A DNA stretch of 64,000 nt from Pseudomonas sp. P5_109 (GCF_034009455.1 NZ_CP125380.1:4787501-4851500); one strand, 5' to 3'; shown: positions 36,857 through 47,353, counted from the first letter of the stretch. The notes: generated by a model from the letters alone, not told the origin. Made by a program: numbers and translations.

Positions 36857-37678
36857 ATGCGCACGCTTGAATTGGCTGGCACCCAGATCCCGGTTATCGG
36901 CCAGGGAACCTGGCAGATGGGTGAAGACCGTTCACGGCACAGCGAAGAAGTCGCGGCATTGCGCCTGGGTATCGAACTGGGCATGACCCTGATCGACACC
37001 GCCGAAATGTACGCCGAAGGCGGTGCCGAGGAAGTGGTCCGCGATGCCATCGCCGGTCAGCGCGACAGCGTCTTCCTGGTCAGCAAGGTGTACCCGCACA
37101 ACGCCAGCCGCGAGGGCATTCCCCAGGCGTGCGAGCGAAGCCTGCGCAGGCTGGGCAGCGATTACATCGATCTGTATCTGCTGCATTGGCGCGGCCAGTA
37201 TCCCCTGGCCGAAACCGTCGACGCCTTCGAACGCCTGCGCGAAGCCGGCAAGATTGGCCGTTGGGGGGTGTCCAATTTCGACCTCGACGACCTGCAGGAA
37301 CTGGATGCCCCCGCCTGCGCCACCAATCAGGTGCTCTACAATCTGGAGCAGCGCGGCATAGAATTTGATTTGTTGCCCTGGAGCCAACAGCAGCGGCTAC
37401 CGGTCATGGCTTATTGCCCGATCGGCCAGGGAGGAAAAATGCTCGCCAATGCCACGCTCAAACAGGTGGCCGCCCGACACGACATGACGCCGGCACAAGT
37501 CGCGCTGGCTTGGATTCTGCGTCAGGACGACGTGATCGCCATCCCCAAGGCGGTCCGTCCCGAGCATGTGCGGCTCAATGCCCAAGCTGCCCGATTGCAG
37601 CTTGACGCCGGGGATCTGGAGGCGCTGGACCAAGCGTTTCACGCGCCACAACGCAAGCAGCGGCTGGCCATGGTCTGA
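36857..37678 (+). CDS. Aldo/keto reductase
   Basis: A 273-residue AKR barrel. The catalytic tetrad region has LIDTAEMYAEGGAEE (Asp and Tyr), VSKVYPHNAS (Lys) and DLYLLHWRGQ (His). The C-terminal AIPKAVRPEHVRLNA binds NADP. GGAGG lies 7 nt before ATG 36857. The substrate is unknown; it resembles YeaE-type methylglyoxal reductases. A DUF1810 gene follows after 29 nt. Confidence 0.92.
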   Translation: MRTLELAGTQIPVIGQGTWQMGEDRSRHSEEVAALRLGIELGMTLIDTAEMYAEGGAEEVVRDAIAGQRDSVFLVSKVYPHNASREGIPQACERSLRRLGSDYIDLYLLHWRGQYPLAETVDAFERLREAGKIGRWGVSNFDLDDLQELDAPACATNQVLYNLEQRGIEFDLLPWSQQQRLPVMAYCPIGQGGKMLANATLKQVAARHDMTPAQVALAWILRQDDVIAIPKAVRPEHVRLNAQAARLQLDAGDLEALDQAFHAPQRKQRLAMV

Positions 37679-37707
37679 ACCACCGCAGTCTGTCAGAGAG
37701 CTTCGCC

Positions 37708-38178
37708 ATGAGAAGCACCGACCACCTGGATCCATTCAACCTGCAACGGTTTCTCGAGGCTCAGGACCCGGTGTTCGACCGGGTTCAAACCGAGCTGAAC
37801 AACGGGCACAAGCGCAGTCACTGGATGTGGTTCATTTTTCCGCAGTTTTCCGGGCTCGGCGGCAGCGAGATGTCGCGCCACTTTGCCATCCGCTCGCGGG
37901 AGGAAGCCCTGGCCTACCTTGAGCATCCTTTGCTGGGCGCCCGCCTGCGCACCTGTACCCAGGAAGTGCTGAACATCAGGGAGCGCTCGGTGGCCGGGAT
38001 TTTCGGTCACCCCGACGACCTGAAGTTTCACTCCTCGATGACCCTGTTTGCCCAGGTCGCCGCCGCCGACAGCCCTTTCCAGCAAGCCCTGAACCAATAC
38101 TTCCACGGCATCCTGGATGACTGGACCTTGTCGCTGCTGGACTCAAAACAGGCCCAGTTGCCCCCCAATCAGGGTTGA
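37708..38178 (+). CDS. DUF1810 family protein
   Basis: A 156-residue protein with the family signature [20 protein letters not shown] and [20 protein letters not shown]. Members have a calpastatin-like label without proven function. Its 3' end overlaps the convergent polB gene by 36 nt, so transcripts collide unless one terminates inside the other. Confidence 0.9.
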   Translation: MRSTDHLDPFNLQRFLEAQDPVFDRVQTELNNGHKRSHWMWFIFPQFSGLGGSEMSRHFAIRSREEALAYLEHPLLGARLRTCTQEVLNIRERSVAGIFGHPDDLKFHSSMTLFAQVAAADSPFQQALNQYFHGILDDWTLSLLDSKQAQLPPNQG

Positions 38179-40506
38179 GAAGTCATCGTCGACAAACGGC
38201 AGTATCGCGTCCGCCACCGGTTGCAGCTGCCGGGTGATGTAGTGGTCGTAATCGATGGGCGCGCTGCGTACTTCCAGCGGTTCAGGGCCGGCAACGGTGA
38301 TCACGTAGCTGATCCAGCCGCCATTCTGGTATTGCCGTGGACGGCCCTGGCGGTCGTTGTACTCGTCGGCCAGGCGCGCCGCGCGCACATGGGGCGGCAC
38401 GTTACGCTGATAGTCATCGAGCGTGCGCCGCAGGCGTTTGCGGTAGATCAACCGGTCATCGAACTCACCGGCCAGGGTCTTGCGCACGTAGTCACGCACA
38501 TAATCCTGATAGGGCTTGCGCAGGAAGATCCGCGAGTACAGCTCTTGCTGGAACTGCCGGGCCAGCAGTGACCAGTCGGTGCGTACGGTTTCCAGGCCTT
38601 TGTAGACCATTTCGTCGCTGCCATCGTCCCGGGTGACCAGCCCGGCATAGCGCTTTTTACTGCCTTCTTCGGCGCCGCGAATGGTCGGCATCAAAAAGCG
38701 CTTGTAGTGGGTTTCGAACTGCAACTCGAGAACGCTCTGCAAGCCGTACTCCTGTTGCACGTGCTCGCGCCACCACTGATTGACGTGCGCAACCAGCGCA
38801 TGGCCGATCTGCGCCGCTTCCTGCTGGCCATGGGCGCGGCGTAGCCAGACGAAGGTCGAGTCGGTGTCGCCGTAAATCACCGCATGCCCCTGGGCTTCGA
38901 TCAACTGGCGGGTGCGCAGCATGATTTCGTGCCCGCGCAAGGTGATGGACGAAGCCAGGCGCGTGTCGAAGAAGCGACAACCGCTGGAGCCGAGCACACC
39001 GTAGAACGCATTCATGATGATTTTCAGTGCCTGGGACAGCGGTGCGTTGTGTTCGCGCTTGGCGGTTTCCCGGCCTTCGGCCACCCGGGCGACGATGGAT
39101 GGCAGGCAATGCCGGGTGCGCGAAAAGCGCGCACCACGAAAACCCGGCACCGACTCGCTGCCGTCCGGGTGCTTGAGCCCTTCGATCAGCCCCACGGGGT
39201 CGATCAGGAAGGTGCGGATGATCGACGGATAGAGGCTCTTGTAGTCGAGCACCAGCACCGATTCGTACAGTCCCGGCTGCGAATCCATGACAAAACCGCC
39301 GGGACTGGCTTGCGGCGGCTTGCCACCGAGGTTCGGCGCAACGAAACCCTGACGGTGCATCAGCGGCATGTACAGGTGAGTGAATGCCGCCACCGAACCG
39401 CCCATGCGATCGGCCGGCAGACCGGTGACGCTGGCCCGCTCCAGCAGGAAGGTCAGCAACTGCGTCTTGGCGAAAATCCGCGTGACCAGTTCGCAGTCCT
39501 TGAGGTTGTATTTGGCCAGCGCCGGTTTGTCCTCGGCGAACATGCGGTTGATTTCGTCCATGCGCTGGTACGGGTTGTCGATCGACTTGCCCTCGCCGAG
39601 CAGGGTTTGCGCGACGTTCTCCAGGCTGAACGAAGGGAAACTCCAGGTCGCCGAGCGCAGGGCCTCGATACCGTCGATGATCAGGCGACCAGCGGCTGAC
39701 GCGAAGTAATGGTTGCCGCTGCCGTGTTCGCGCCACTGCATTTCCTCGCCGCCACGCCCCAGTTTCAGCGGCACCGCCAGGCGCCGGGCGTGTTCGTGAA
39801 GCACCCGCAAGTCGAACTGCACGACGTTCCAGCCGATGATCGCGTCGGGGTCGAAGCGGGCGAACCAGTCATTGAGTTTTTTCAGCAAGAGGGTCCGCGA
39901 ATCGCAGTATTCGAGCTGGAAGTCCACCTGGTCAGCGTCGCCATTGGGCGGACCGAGCATGTACACCTGACGCTCGCCGCAACCTTCCAGGGCGATGGAA
40001 TACAACTCGCCTTGGGCGGTGGTCTCGATGTCCAGGGACACCAGTTTCAGGCCCGGCCGGTAATCGGGATCGGCTTTCATCTGCGCGTCGAGCAGCAGGC
40101 CTTCGGCATTCGGCGTGCCACTGAAACGCACCGGCGCGGTGATGAAGCGCTCCATCATGTAGCGTTCCGGCGGCCGCACGTCAGCTTCGAACACCTCGAC
40201 ACCGGCCCGGCGCAGCGCGGTTTCCAGACGCATCAACTGGCCGTGTTGCTGGCAGTAAAGACCGAGGACCGGGCGATGTTCGAAATCCAGCAGGGCCAGG
40301 GGTTTTAGCTCGACGTTCTTCTCGTCGTGCAAAACGCTTTCGGCCGCCTGACGCTGCTCGACAGGGATGAACGCCACCGACGGTTGATGAGGCAGGCGGA
40401 TGCGCCGGGGACCGCTGTCGGTCGCCAGCCAGAACTCGACTTCCGTACCGCCCGGGGTATCGCGCCAATGCCGGGTCAGGACGAAGCCCTGCTGTAAATC
40501 CACCAC
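38143..40506 (-). CDS. polB: DNA polymerase II (family B)
   Basis: A 787-residue enzyme, close to the E. coli Pol II length. An exonuclease site with [11 protein letters not shown] lies near residue 175. Polymerase motifs are [13 protein letters not shown] (motif A), [14 protein letters not shown] (motif B) and [10 protein letters not shown] (motif C). It bypasses lesions and restarts forks. The start is GTG with GAGG 6 nt upstream. In E. coli polB is SOS-induced; I saw no clear LexA box here. Confidence 0.96.
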   Translation of the reverse strand: MVDLQQGFVLTRHWRDTPGGTEVEFWLATDSGPRRIRLPHQPSVAFIPVEQRQAAESVLHDEKNVELKPLALLDFEHRPVLGLYCQQHGQLMRLETALRRAGVEVFEADVRPPERYMMERFITAPVRFSGTPNAEGLLLDAQMKADPDYRPGLKLVSLDIETTAQGELYSIALEGCGERQVYMLGPPNGDADQVDFQLEYCDSRTLLLKKLNDWFARFDPDAIIGWNVVQFDLRVLHEHARRLAVPLKLGRGGEEMQWREHGSGNHYFASAAGRLIIDGIEALRSATWSFPSFSLENVAQTLLGEGKSIDNPYQRMDEINRMFAEDKPALAKYNLKDCELVTRIFAKTQLLTFLLERASVTGLPADRMGGSVAAFTHLYMPLMHRQGFVAPNLGGKPPQASPGGFVMDSQPGLYESVLVLDYKSLYPSIIRTFLIDPVGLIEGLKHPDGSESVPGFRGARFSRTRHCLPSIVARVAEGRETAKREHNAPLSQALKIIMNAFYGVLGSSGCRFFDTRLASSITLRGHEIMLRTRQLIEAQGHAVIYGDTDSTFVWLRRAHGQQEAAQIGHALVAHVNQWWREHVQQEYGLQSVLELQFETHYKRFLMPTIRGAEEGSKKRYAGLVTRDDGSDEMVYKGLETVRTDWSLLARQFQQELYSRIFLRKPYQDYVRDYVRKTLAGEFDDRLIYRKRLRRTLDDYQRNVPPHVRAARLADEYNDRQGRPRQYQNGGWISYVITVAGPEPLEVRSAPIDYDHYITRQLQPVADAILPFVDDDFSTLIGGQLGLF

Positions 40507-40582
40507 TGCAAACCTCGAATCTGATTCAGAGGGTGATTCTACCCGTCATCAGTCGCGATAGCGCGTTTGCAGACACCGCCCC

Positions 40583-40673
40583 TGTGGGAGCGGGCTTGCT
40601 CGCGAAGGGGCCAGCACATTCAACATACTTGTTGGCTGACAATCCGCTTTCGCGAGCAAGCCCGCTCCCACAG
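40583..40673. repeat. REP pair, TGTGGGAGCGGGC family
   Basis: Complementary arms in the 311-bp polB/CBS divergent gap; the remainder of the gap is promoter DNA. Confidence 0.92.
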
Positions 40674-40817
40674 GTAATCCGTCGGCCTTGAATGAGGGGA
40701 TTGCCAAAAAAAACTGCCGAATGGCGTTTTTTGCGTGTTATCTGCCGCTTTCGCCCTTGCCCTGAAGGCTTGCGTCTACGATTCTTCAAGAACAACGACA
40801 ACCCCCGAGTAACCACC

Positions 40818-41258
40818 ATGAAAACCGTCGCCCAACTGCTCAAGCTCAAAGATCAGAAGAACCAGGAAGTGCACCAGATCAAACCCGACCACATGGTGCT
40901 CGAAGCGCTGATGAAGATGGCCGAGAAAAACGTCGGCGCCTTGCTGGTGGTGGACAATGATGAAGTGCTGGGCATCATCAGCGAACGGGACTATGCACGC
41001 AAACTGGTGCTGCACGGCCGCTCTTCGGTGGGCACGCCGGTGCGCGACATCATGGTGTCGCCGGTAATTACCGTCGACACCCATCAAACCGTGGATACCT
41101 GCCTGGGCATCATGTCCGATAGACGCCTGCGCCACTTGCCGGTGGTCGAAGGCGGCAAACTGATCGGTCTGCTGTCGATCGGTGACCTGGTCAAGGAAGC
41201 CATTGCCGAACAGGCGGAGCTGATCAAGCAGCTGGAGCAGTACATTCGCGGGGAGTAA
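40818..41258 (+). CDS. CBS-pair domain protein
   Basis: A 146-residue protein with two CBS motifs: AEKNVGALLVVDNDEVLGII with SERDYARKL, and RRLRHLPVVEGGKLIGLLSI. A C-terminal helix (VKEAIAEQAELIKQLEQYI) follows. Stand-alone CBS pairs bind adenine nucleotides as energy sensors. It starts MKTVAQLLKLK; in-frame upstream sequence overlaps the promoter. A single gene. Confidence 0.92.
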   Translation: MKTVAQLLKLKDQKNQEVHQIKPDHMVLEALMKMAEKNVGALLVVDNDEVLGIISERDYARKLVLHGRSSVGTPVRDIMVSPVITVDTHQTVDTCLGIMSDRRLRHLPVVEGGKLIGLLSIGDLVKEAIAEQAELIKQLEQYIRGE

Positions 41259-41281
41259 GTCCGGACACTTTACACTCCACA

Positions 41282-41419
41282 TGTGGGAGCGACCTGTGGC
41301 GAGGGGGCTTGCCCCCGTTTGAGTGCGCAGCACTCACAAGATCTTCGATACATCGGAAATTTTGGGGCTGCTTCGCAGCCCAACGGGGGCAAGCCCCCTC
41401 GCCACAGCCCGCTCCCACA
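41282..41419. repeat. Nested REP elements
   Basis: Outer remnants TGTGGGAGCGACC and GCCCGCTCCCACA enclose a complete TGTGGCGAGGGGGC-family pair, as if the latter had inserted into an older element. Confidence 0.88.
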
Positions 41420-41434
41420 TTGGGTTTTGGGTGT

Positions 41435-42058
41435 TCAGGCTGGCCAATGCCGGGCAAACACCGGTGCCAACGCCGGGTGGCGGTCGATGCGTTCCAGCCA
41501 GGCGAAAAAACCTGGCCGCGCATTGCGCAAATGTTCCCGACTGCCCGCCCATCGCGAGATCACTGCCGCCAGCACGTCGAGCGCCCCTGGTTTTTCGCTG
41601 CCCAGATACAGCTCGCCCGAGAATTGATCGGCAAACACCTCCCAGCTCCAGTGCAGGCGCCGGCGGGCGCCCTCCATGAGGTTCTGCCTGGATGACTCAT
41701 CCGCCTCGGCCAGCCAGCGCTCGGGGTAATCCATGATGCCGATGGCCGCATAACAATTGCTGACGATGTACGCCATGCCGCGAATGGCCTGGGCCCGTTC
41801 GGTCGGGTCGGACGGCAACAACCCCGACGCGGGAAAGCTCAGCCCGAGGTGAATCAGGATCGCCGCGCTCTCGGTCAGGACGCCACCATCAGGCAGCTGC
41901 AGGGTCGGAATCTGTTTGAGCGGGTTGAGCTTCTCCAGTGCCAAGGCCGCCTCCGCGGACGTTTCGACATCGATGAAGCGATAAGGAATATCACAGAGTT
42001 CAAGGGCGGCTTCAATGGCCGCGGCCCCGGAGTTCTGATTGCCGTAGAGCTGGTACAT
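41435..42058 (-). CDS. Glutathione S-transferase
   Basis: A 207-residue GST. The thioredoxin-like N-domain has MYQLYGNQNSGAAAIEAALE, the cis-Pro IPTLQLPDG and glutathione-binding LTESAAILIHL; an all-helical C-domain follows. AAGGAG lies 7 nt before ATG 42058. The N-terminal active residue is probably Ser 10 or a neighbouring Asn. Substrate unknown. Confidence 0.9.
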   Translation of the reverse strand: MYQLYGNQNSGAAAIEAALELCDIPYRFIDVETSAEAALALEKLNPLKQIPTLQLPDGGVLTESAAILIHLGLSFPASGLLPSDPTERAQAIRGMAYIVSNCYAAIGIMDYPERWLAEADESSRQNLMEGARRRLHWSWEVFADQFSGELYLGSEKPGALDVLAAVISRWAGSREHLRNARPGFFAWLERIDRHPALAPVFARHWPA

Positions 42059-42319
42059 AAACGTCTCCTTGCATACCTCGATCTCTGCCGGGCCACATCG
42101 ACCGTCGCCGCAGAGGTACACGCCAGCTATGCAGTGTAGAAGCCACCGCCCGCCACACAGCGGCCATCCGACGACCGCACCATCACGCTCACCAGAGGTA
42201 TGGCTTCACACCTATCATTGCCGTCGATGTTCACCATCATCTCAATGAAGTTCTCTTAAAAAATCCCCGGCGTAACATCTGCTCCATACCAACCCATAAG
42301 CACCCCGGAGCACACCATC

Positions 42320-42682
42320 ATGAAACGCCAGACCCTCCTCAGCATCGCTTTTTCGGTTTTCGCAGTTAACGCTTTCGCCGCTACCTCTGCTCAACCTGTG
42401 GTCGCTGAAGGCGGCTCGGATCGTCTGATTGAAAGCCGTGTGGCCGAGGGTGGTTCCGATCGTTTGATCGAGAATCGTGTGGCCGAAGGTGGTTCGGATC
42501 GCCTGCTGGAAAAACGTATCGCTGAAGGCGGTTCCGACAAACTGCTGCAAAACCGCGTCGCTGAAGGCGGTTCCGACAAACTGCTGCAAAACCGCGTCGC
42601 TGAAGGCGGTTCCGACAAGCTGCTGCAAAACCGCGTCGCTGAAGGCGGTTCGGATCGTCTGATCGAAAGCCGCGCTGTCTGA
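42320..42682 (+). CDS. Secreted protein of seven 13-residue repeats
   Basis: A 120-residue protein: a signal peptide (MKRQTLLSIAFSVFAVNAFA, cut before ATSAQ), a short PV linker, then seven exact-length tandem repeats of the form VAEGGSD[RK]L[IL]xxR, ending AV. Nothing else is present. The DNA repeats every 39 nt, and the central copies are almost identical. I recall similar small Pseudomonas proteins with vague labels but no function. The even period and conserved AEGGSD could form a beta-helix or ligand-binding fibre; that is speculation. A strong terminator follows. Confidence 0.85.
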   Translation: MKRQTLLSIAFSVFAVNAFAATSAQPVVAEGGSDRLIESRVAEGGSDRLIENRVAEGGSDRLLEKRIAEGGSDKLLQNRVAEGGSDKLLQNRVAEGGSDKLLQNRVAEGGSDRLIESRAV

Positions 42683-42710
42683 ATGCAGTGCTTGACCGCA
42701 GGACTCAATG

Positions 42711-42738
42711 AAAACCCGGCCTCACCGCCGGGTTTTTT
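42711..42738 (+). terminator. Intrinsic terminator
   Basis: AAAACCCGGC / GCCGGGTTTTTT stem with loop CTCACC, 29 nt after the repeat-protein stop. Confidence 0.95.
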
Positions 42739-42791
42739 ATGCTTTTTTTGGGGGGCTTTCACTGGTTATTTTCAACGTGGGCATGACCCCT

Positions 42792-43725
42792 TGTAGGAGC
42801 TGGCTTGCCAGCGATGGTCGTCAACGATAACGCGCGTAAACCGGATAAACGCGGCGCACGTGAGTCCATCGCCAGCAAGCCGGCTCCTACAGTTTGGCGT
42901 TCACATCATTTCGACCAGGACGCAGTCACCTGTAGGAGCTGGCTTGCCAGCGATGGTCGTTAACGATAACGCGTGTGACCGGGATAAACGCGGCGCACGT
43001 GAGTCCATCGCCAGCAAGCCGGCTCCTACAGTTTGGCGTTCACATCATTTCCACCAGGAGGCGGTCACCTGTAGGAGCTGGCTTGCCAGCGATGGTCGTC
43101 AACGATAACGCGCGTAAACCGGATAAACGCGGCGCACGTGAGTCCATCGCCAGCAAGCCGGCTCCTACAGTTTGGCGTTCACATCATTTCGACCAGGACG
43201 CGGTCACCTGTAGGAGCTGGCTTGCCAGCGATGGTCGTCAACGATAACGCGCGTAAACCGGATAAACGCGGCGCACGTGAGTCCATCGCCAGCAAGCCGG
43301 CTCCTACAGTTTGGCGTTCACATCATTTCGACCAGGACGCAGTCACCTGTAGGAGCTGGCTTGCCAGCGATGGTCGTTAACGATAACGCGTGTGACCGGG
43401 ATAAACGCGGCGCACGTGAGTCCATCGCCAGCAAGCCGGCTCCTACAGTTTGGCGTTCACATCATTTCGACTCGGACGCGTTCATTTGTAGGAGCTGGCT
43501 TGCCAGCGATGGTCGTTAACGATAACGCGCATGAACCGGATAAACGCGGCGCACGTGAGTCCATCGCCAGCAAGCCGGCTCCTACAGTTTGGCGTTCACA
43601 TCATTTCGACCAGGACGCGATCCCTTGTAGGAGCTGGCTTGCCAGCGATGGTGGTTAACGATAACGCGTGTGGGCTGGATAAACGCGGCGCACTGGAGTC
43701 CATCGCCAGCAAGCCGGCTCCTACA
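42792..43725. repeat. Tandem array of seven 139-bp REPIN units
   Basis: Units begin at about 42792, 42930, 43069, 43208, 43347, 43487 and 43626. Each has TGTAGGAGCTGGCTTGCCAG, a spacer GTCGTYAACGATAACGCG ... ATAAACGCGGCGCACG, the opposing arm CCATCGCCAGCAAGCCGGCT and a linker TTTGGCGTTCACATCATTTC. Spacer types run A-B-A-A-B-C-D, with copies 2 and 5 alike including linkers. It fills the 1.08-kb gap after the repeat protein; frames across it are not genes. Confidence 0.97.
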
Positions 43726-43767
43726 GTTTGGCGGTAATCCGTGATGAACCTTTTTTTCCCGCCGCTC

Positions 43768-44862
43768 TTACTTCCCTGCCCGCGCCATGCAGCGCTGGTA
43801 ACGTTCATCGACCCGTTTGGCGAACCACGCGGTGGTGAGTTTGCGGGTGATTTTCGGGCTTTGCAGCACGATCCCCGGCAATACCTCGCGGGGTAGCGGC
43901 CGGCCCTCGGCCTTTTCAGCCAGTTCGAAAACCCGCCGATAGAGTTTGCTGTCTTCGAACGCCAGAGTTTTCCCCTCCTCCAGCTGCTCACGGATCGTCG
44001 GATTGCGCATGTCCAGTTGCTTGCCAAGGGTACGCACGGCCAGTTCCGTGGTGCCGGGCATGATCGAACCGTAGCGCACCAGGTCGCCATCCAGCGCCAA
44101 CGGGATACCGGAAGCCCGGCTCACCGCGTTCTGAAACGCGGCATTGCGGCTGGCGTACCAACCCGCGTTGAAGTCGGCAAAACGGTACAGCGGCTGTGGG
44201 TAGCTCACCGGATACCCGAGCAGATGCGCGATGCCGAAATACATGCCGCCGCGCCGGGTGAACACCTCGTGGCGAATCGAGCCCTGCACCGGGTACGGAT
44301 AGCCCTTGGCCTGCTGCTCGGCAAAATCGATGCTGACCTGCATCGGCCCACCGGTATGCACCGGGTTGAAGCCGCCGAACAGGGTCTTGCCCATTGGCAC
44401 CATGCCGATGAAGTCGTCGAAAATGGCGCTCAGTTCCTTTTCGCTGCGCGCGGCATTCAGGCGGTCGCTGTAGCTTTTGCCGTTGGGTGAATCGAGCTTT
44501 AGCGCACCACTGACCAGCAACCCGGGAATGTGAGCCCTGGCGGCGCGACGGTCGATCTCGTCGCGGGCAATCTTGCCCAGCCCCGGTACGCTCGGATCGA
44601 CCTGGAAGGTCGACTCCTGTTCGGTCACGGCCAGCACCGAGCACAGGTTTTGCGTGGTCGGCGAGATATCTTGCGCGGTGAACGCCACCTGGATATCCGT
44701 GGCCCAACCCTGGGGATCGGCAGCTTTCGCCGGCAGCAAACGCACAATCTCGGCCTTCACCTGGGCCGGATTGCGCGCCGCCGGTTCCTGGGTCCGTTGG
44801 CTGCCGCAACCGGCCAGTACCAACAAAGCGGCGATGCTTGAGATCAATCGATTGGCTTGCAT
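43768..44862 (-). CDS. DUF1615 family lipoprotein
   Basis: A 364-residue protein. The lipoprotein signal is MQANRLISSIAALLVLAGCG with Cys 19. The mature part matches the DUF1615 family as I recall it (TAQDISPTTQNLCSVLAVTE, QESTFQVDP, GPMQVSIDFAE, RRGGMYFGIAHLLGYP). The catalytic-looking EQESTF and GPMQVS resemble a lysozyme/lytic-transglycosylase-type fold, suggesting a cell-wall role; not proven. ATG 44862 is chosen over far-upstream in-frame starts that lack a signal peptide. Confidence 0.85.
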   Translation of the reverse strand: MQANRLISSIAALLVLAGCGSQRTQEPAARNPAQVKAEIVRLLPAKAADPQGWATDIQVAFTAQDISPTTQNLCSVLAVTEQESTFQVDPSVPGLGKIARDEIDRRAARAHIPGLLVSGALKLDSPNGKSYSDRLNAARSEKELSAIFDDFIGMVPMGKTLFGGFNPVHTGGPMQVSIDFAEQQAKGYPYPVQGSIRHEVFTRRGGMYFGIAHLLGYPVSYPQPLYRFADFNAGWYASRNAAFQNAVSRASGIPLALDGDLVRYGSIMPGTTELAVRTLGKQLDMRNPTIREQLEEGKTLAFEDSKLYRRVFELAEKAEGRPLPREVLPGIVLQSPKITRKLTTAWFAKRVDERYQRCMARAGK

Positions 44863-45045
44863 GTCGTTCCATCTAGTCCATTGGTCCGGCTTAACCATAC
44901 GAGCAATGGCATGGCACAGGCTATGACCGTGACCACAGCTTGCTTTCATTGGCCGCTGAAACAGCCCTGAAGCCCCGTTATCCGACATCTGCACTGGCAG
45001 AAAATGCCTGTCTGGCTTGCAGAAAACGCATTGTACGATGTTACT

Positions 45046-45064
45046 GAGAACGACTACCATTTGT
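45046..45064. promoter_or_regulatory. Possible Fur box
   Basis: GAGAACGACTACCATTTGT matches 11 of 19 positions of GATAATGATAATCATTATC. It lies 78 nt before the TonB receptor start. Confidence 0.4.
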
Positions 45065-45142
45065 GCCTGGAGTCGCATTTGCGCAAGGGGTTCCCGCGCC
45101 GCCCCTTTTCCCCATCGGCCGCGCGCCGCCCAGGAACGAAAC

Positions 45143-47353
45143 ATGACCCTTCCAGCCCGATTCCGCGTGCCTTTTCGTCCGACGCTACTTGCCCTGTTTT
45201 GCTCCTTGTCCTTGACGGCCCATGCCGCAACGCCCGAAACAACCGGGAGCCAGGGCAAACCGCTGGTGCTCGGCGACGTCAATGTCAACGCCCAGGCCCC
45301 GACACCGTCCGACCTGCCCCCGGTATACGCTGGCGGGCAGGTCGCACGCGGTGGTCAACTGGGTATCCTGGGCAACCAGGACATCATGGACGTTCCGTTC
45401 ACCATGACGTCCTACACCGAAGAGCTGATCCGCGACCAGCAAGCCGAAACCGTCGGCGATGTGCTGCTCAACGATTCCTCGGTGCGTCAGGCTTCCGGTT
45501 TTTCCAACCAGGCCCAGACCTTCATGATTCGCGGCCTGCCCCTGAACGGCGATGATATTTCCTTTAACGGCCTGTACGGCATCCTGCCACGGCAGATCAT
45601 ATCCACCGATGCCCTGGAGCGCGTGGAAGTGTTCAAGGGGCCGAACGCCTTCATCAACGGTGTCACCCCGACCGGCTCCGGCATCGGTGGCGGCGTCAAC
45701 CTGCAACCCAAGCGGGCCGGTGACGTGCCGCTGCGACGCTTCACCACCGACATCAGCGACGACGGGCGTATCGGCGAACACCTGGACATCGGACAGCGCT
45801 TTGGCGAGGACAACCGCTTCGGCGCCCGCCTCAACCTGTCCCAACGCGAAGGCGACACCGCCATCGACGATGAGAACCAGCGCTCGAAACTGTTTGCCCT
45901 CGGCCTCGACTACCGCGGCGATGCGCTACGCCTGTCCGGCGATTTCGTCTATTCGAAGGAACGCGTCAACGGCGGCCGCAGCTCGGTCAACCTTGGCGAC
46001 GCCACGCACATCCCCGATGCGCCCTCTGCCGACACCAACTACGCGCAGAAGTGGGGCTTCAGCGAGATCGAAGACACCTTCGGCATGCTGCGCGCCGAAT
46101 ACGACCTCAACGACAGCTGGACCGCCTATGCCGCTGCCGGCGCCAAGCACACCCGCGAAGTCGGCAACTACGACTCCACTACCCTGGTGGGCAACGATGG
46201 CAGCTCGATTACCAGCGGCTCGTTCATTCCCCACGCTGAAGACAACACCAGTGCCATGACCGGTCTCAATGGCCGCTTCGCCACGGGTCCGGTGACCCAC
46301 AAACTCAACTTTGGCCTGGCCGGAATCTGGACCCAACAGCGCAACGCCTTCGATTTCGACCTGACCCAGTACCCGAACAACATCTACCACCCGATTGACG
46401 TTCCGGCGCCAGCGGGCGGCTTCTCCGGCGGCGACCTCGGCGATCCGGGCATCACCGGCAAAACCTTCATGCGCAGCGCCGCCGTGTCCGACACCCTGGG
46501 CTTTATCGATGATCGCCTGCTGGTCACCCTGGGTGTGCGCCGTCAACAGCTGGTCGTTCAAGGGTACGACTACAACACGCAGAACCGAACGGCCAACTAC
46601 GACAAATCGATCACTACGCCGGTGTACGGCATCGTGTTCAAGCCGTGGGACCACGTGTCGTTCTATGCCAACCGTATCGAGGGCCTGGCCCAAGGGCCGA
46701 CGGCCCCGACGACCACTGGCAACCGGGTCGTGGTCAACGGCAATGAAGTCTTTGCACCGGCCCGTTCCAAACAGGTTGAAGCCGGTGTCAAAGTCGACAT
46801 GGGCACCTATGGTGCGACCCTGGGTGTGTATCGCATCGAACAACCGGCTGACGGCTACACCCAGGTCATCGACGACACCACCGCCGTGTTCATTCATGAC
46901 GGTGAACAGGTCAACAAGGGTGTGGAGCTCAATGTGTTCGGCGAGCCCATCGACGGCCTGCGCTTGCTCAGCGGTGTAACCGTGATGGACACCGAATTGA
47001 AGAAAACCCAGGACGGCCTCAACGACGGCAATCGAGCCATCGGCGTACCGAGCTTCCAGTTCAATGCCAGCGTCGATTGGGACGTACCGGGCGTGCCCGG
47101 CGTAGCCCTGAATGGACGCATGTTGCGCACCGGCGGCCAATACGCCGACGCGGCCAACAACCTCAGCCTGCCGGCCTGGAACCGCTTCGATGCCGGCGCG
47201 CGTTACGCCTTCAAGGTCCAGGAAAAGGACGTGACCGTGCGCTTTAACGTGGAAAACGTCGCCAACAAGAGTTACTGGGAATCGGCCCAGGGTGGTTACC
47301 TGACCCAGGGCGAACCGCGCACGGCGAAATTGTCGGGGACCATCGATTTCTGA
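45143..47353 (+). CDS. TonB-dependent siderophore receptor
   Basis: A 736-residue outer-membrane receptor. The signal peptide ends SLTAHA-ATP. The plug begins near LGILGNQDIMDVPFTMTSYT and includes TFMIRGLPLNGDDISFNGLY and RVEVFKGPNAFINGV. A 22-strand barrel ends in TAKLSGTIDF, with aromatic last residue. There is no N-terminal signalling (STN) domain and no sigma/anti-sigma pair alongside, so it is probably Fur-controlled only. The ligand is unknown; the family includes ferrichrome and hydroxamate receptors. Confidence 0.93.
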   Translation: MTLPARFRVPFRPTLLALFCSLSLTAHAATPETTGSQGKPLVLGDVNVNAQAPTPSDLPPVYAGGQVARGGQLGILGNQDIMDVPFTMTSYTEELIRDQQAETVGDVLLNDSSVRQASGFSNQAQTFMIRGLPLNGDDISFNGLYGILPRQIISTDALERVEVFKGPNAFINGVTPTGSGIGGGVNLQPKRAGDVPLRRFTTDISDDGRIGEHLDIGQRFGEDNRFGARLNLSQREGDTAIDDENQRSKLFALGLDYRGDALRLSGDFVYSKERVNGGRSSVNLGDATHIPDAPSADTNYAQKWGFSEIEDTFGMLRAEYDLNDSWTAYAAAGAKHTREVGNYDSTTLVGNDGSSITSGSFIPHAEDNTSAMTGLNGRFATGPVTHKLNFGLAGIWTQQRNAFDFDLTQYPNNIYHPIDVPAPAGGFSGGDLGDPGITGKTFMRSAAVSDTLGFIDDRLLVTLGVRRQQLVVQGYDYNTQNRTANYDKSITTPVYGIVFKPWDHVSFYANRIEGLAQGPTAPTTTGNRVVVNGNEVFAPARSKQVEAGVKVDMGTYGATLGVYRIEQPADGYTQVIDDTTAVFIHDGEQVNKGVELNVFGEPIDGLRLLSGVTVMDTELKKTQDGLNDGNRAIGVPSFQFNASVDWDVPGVPGVALNGRMLRTGGQYADAANNLSLPAWNRFDAGARYAFKVQEKDVTVRFNVENVANKSYWESAQGGYLTQGEPRTAKLSGTIDF

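Noticed and set aside
40507..40560. LexA box in front of polB
   Set aside because: No CTG-N10-CAG was found by eye in the short upstream stretch.
42792..43725. Series of 80-90 aa frames with MSPSPASRLLQFG-type starts
   Set aside because: They are translations of the 139-bp repeat unit in one frame, without ribosome sites.
44870..44890. Further copy of the steroid-regulon box (TAGTCCATTGGTCCGG)
   Set aside because: The right half reads GTCCGG, not GGACGA, so there is no dyad, and the neighbouring genes are unrelated.
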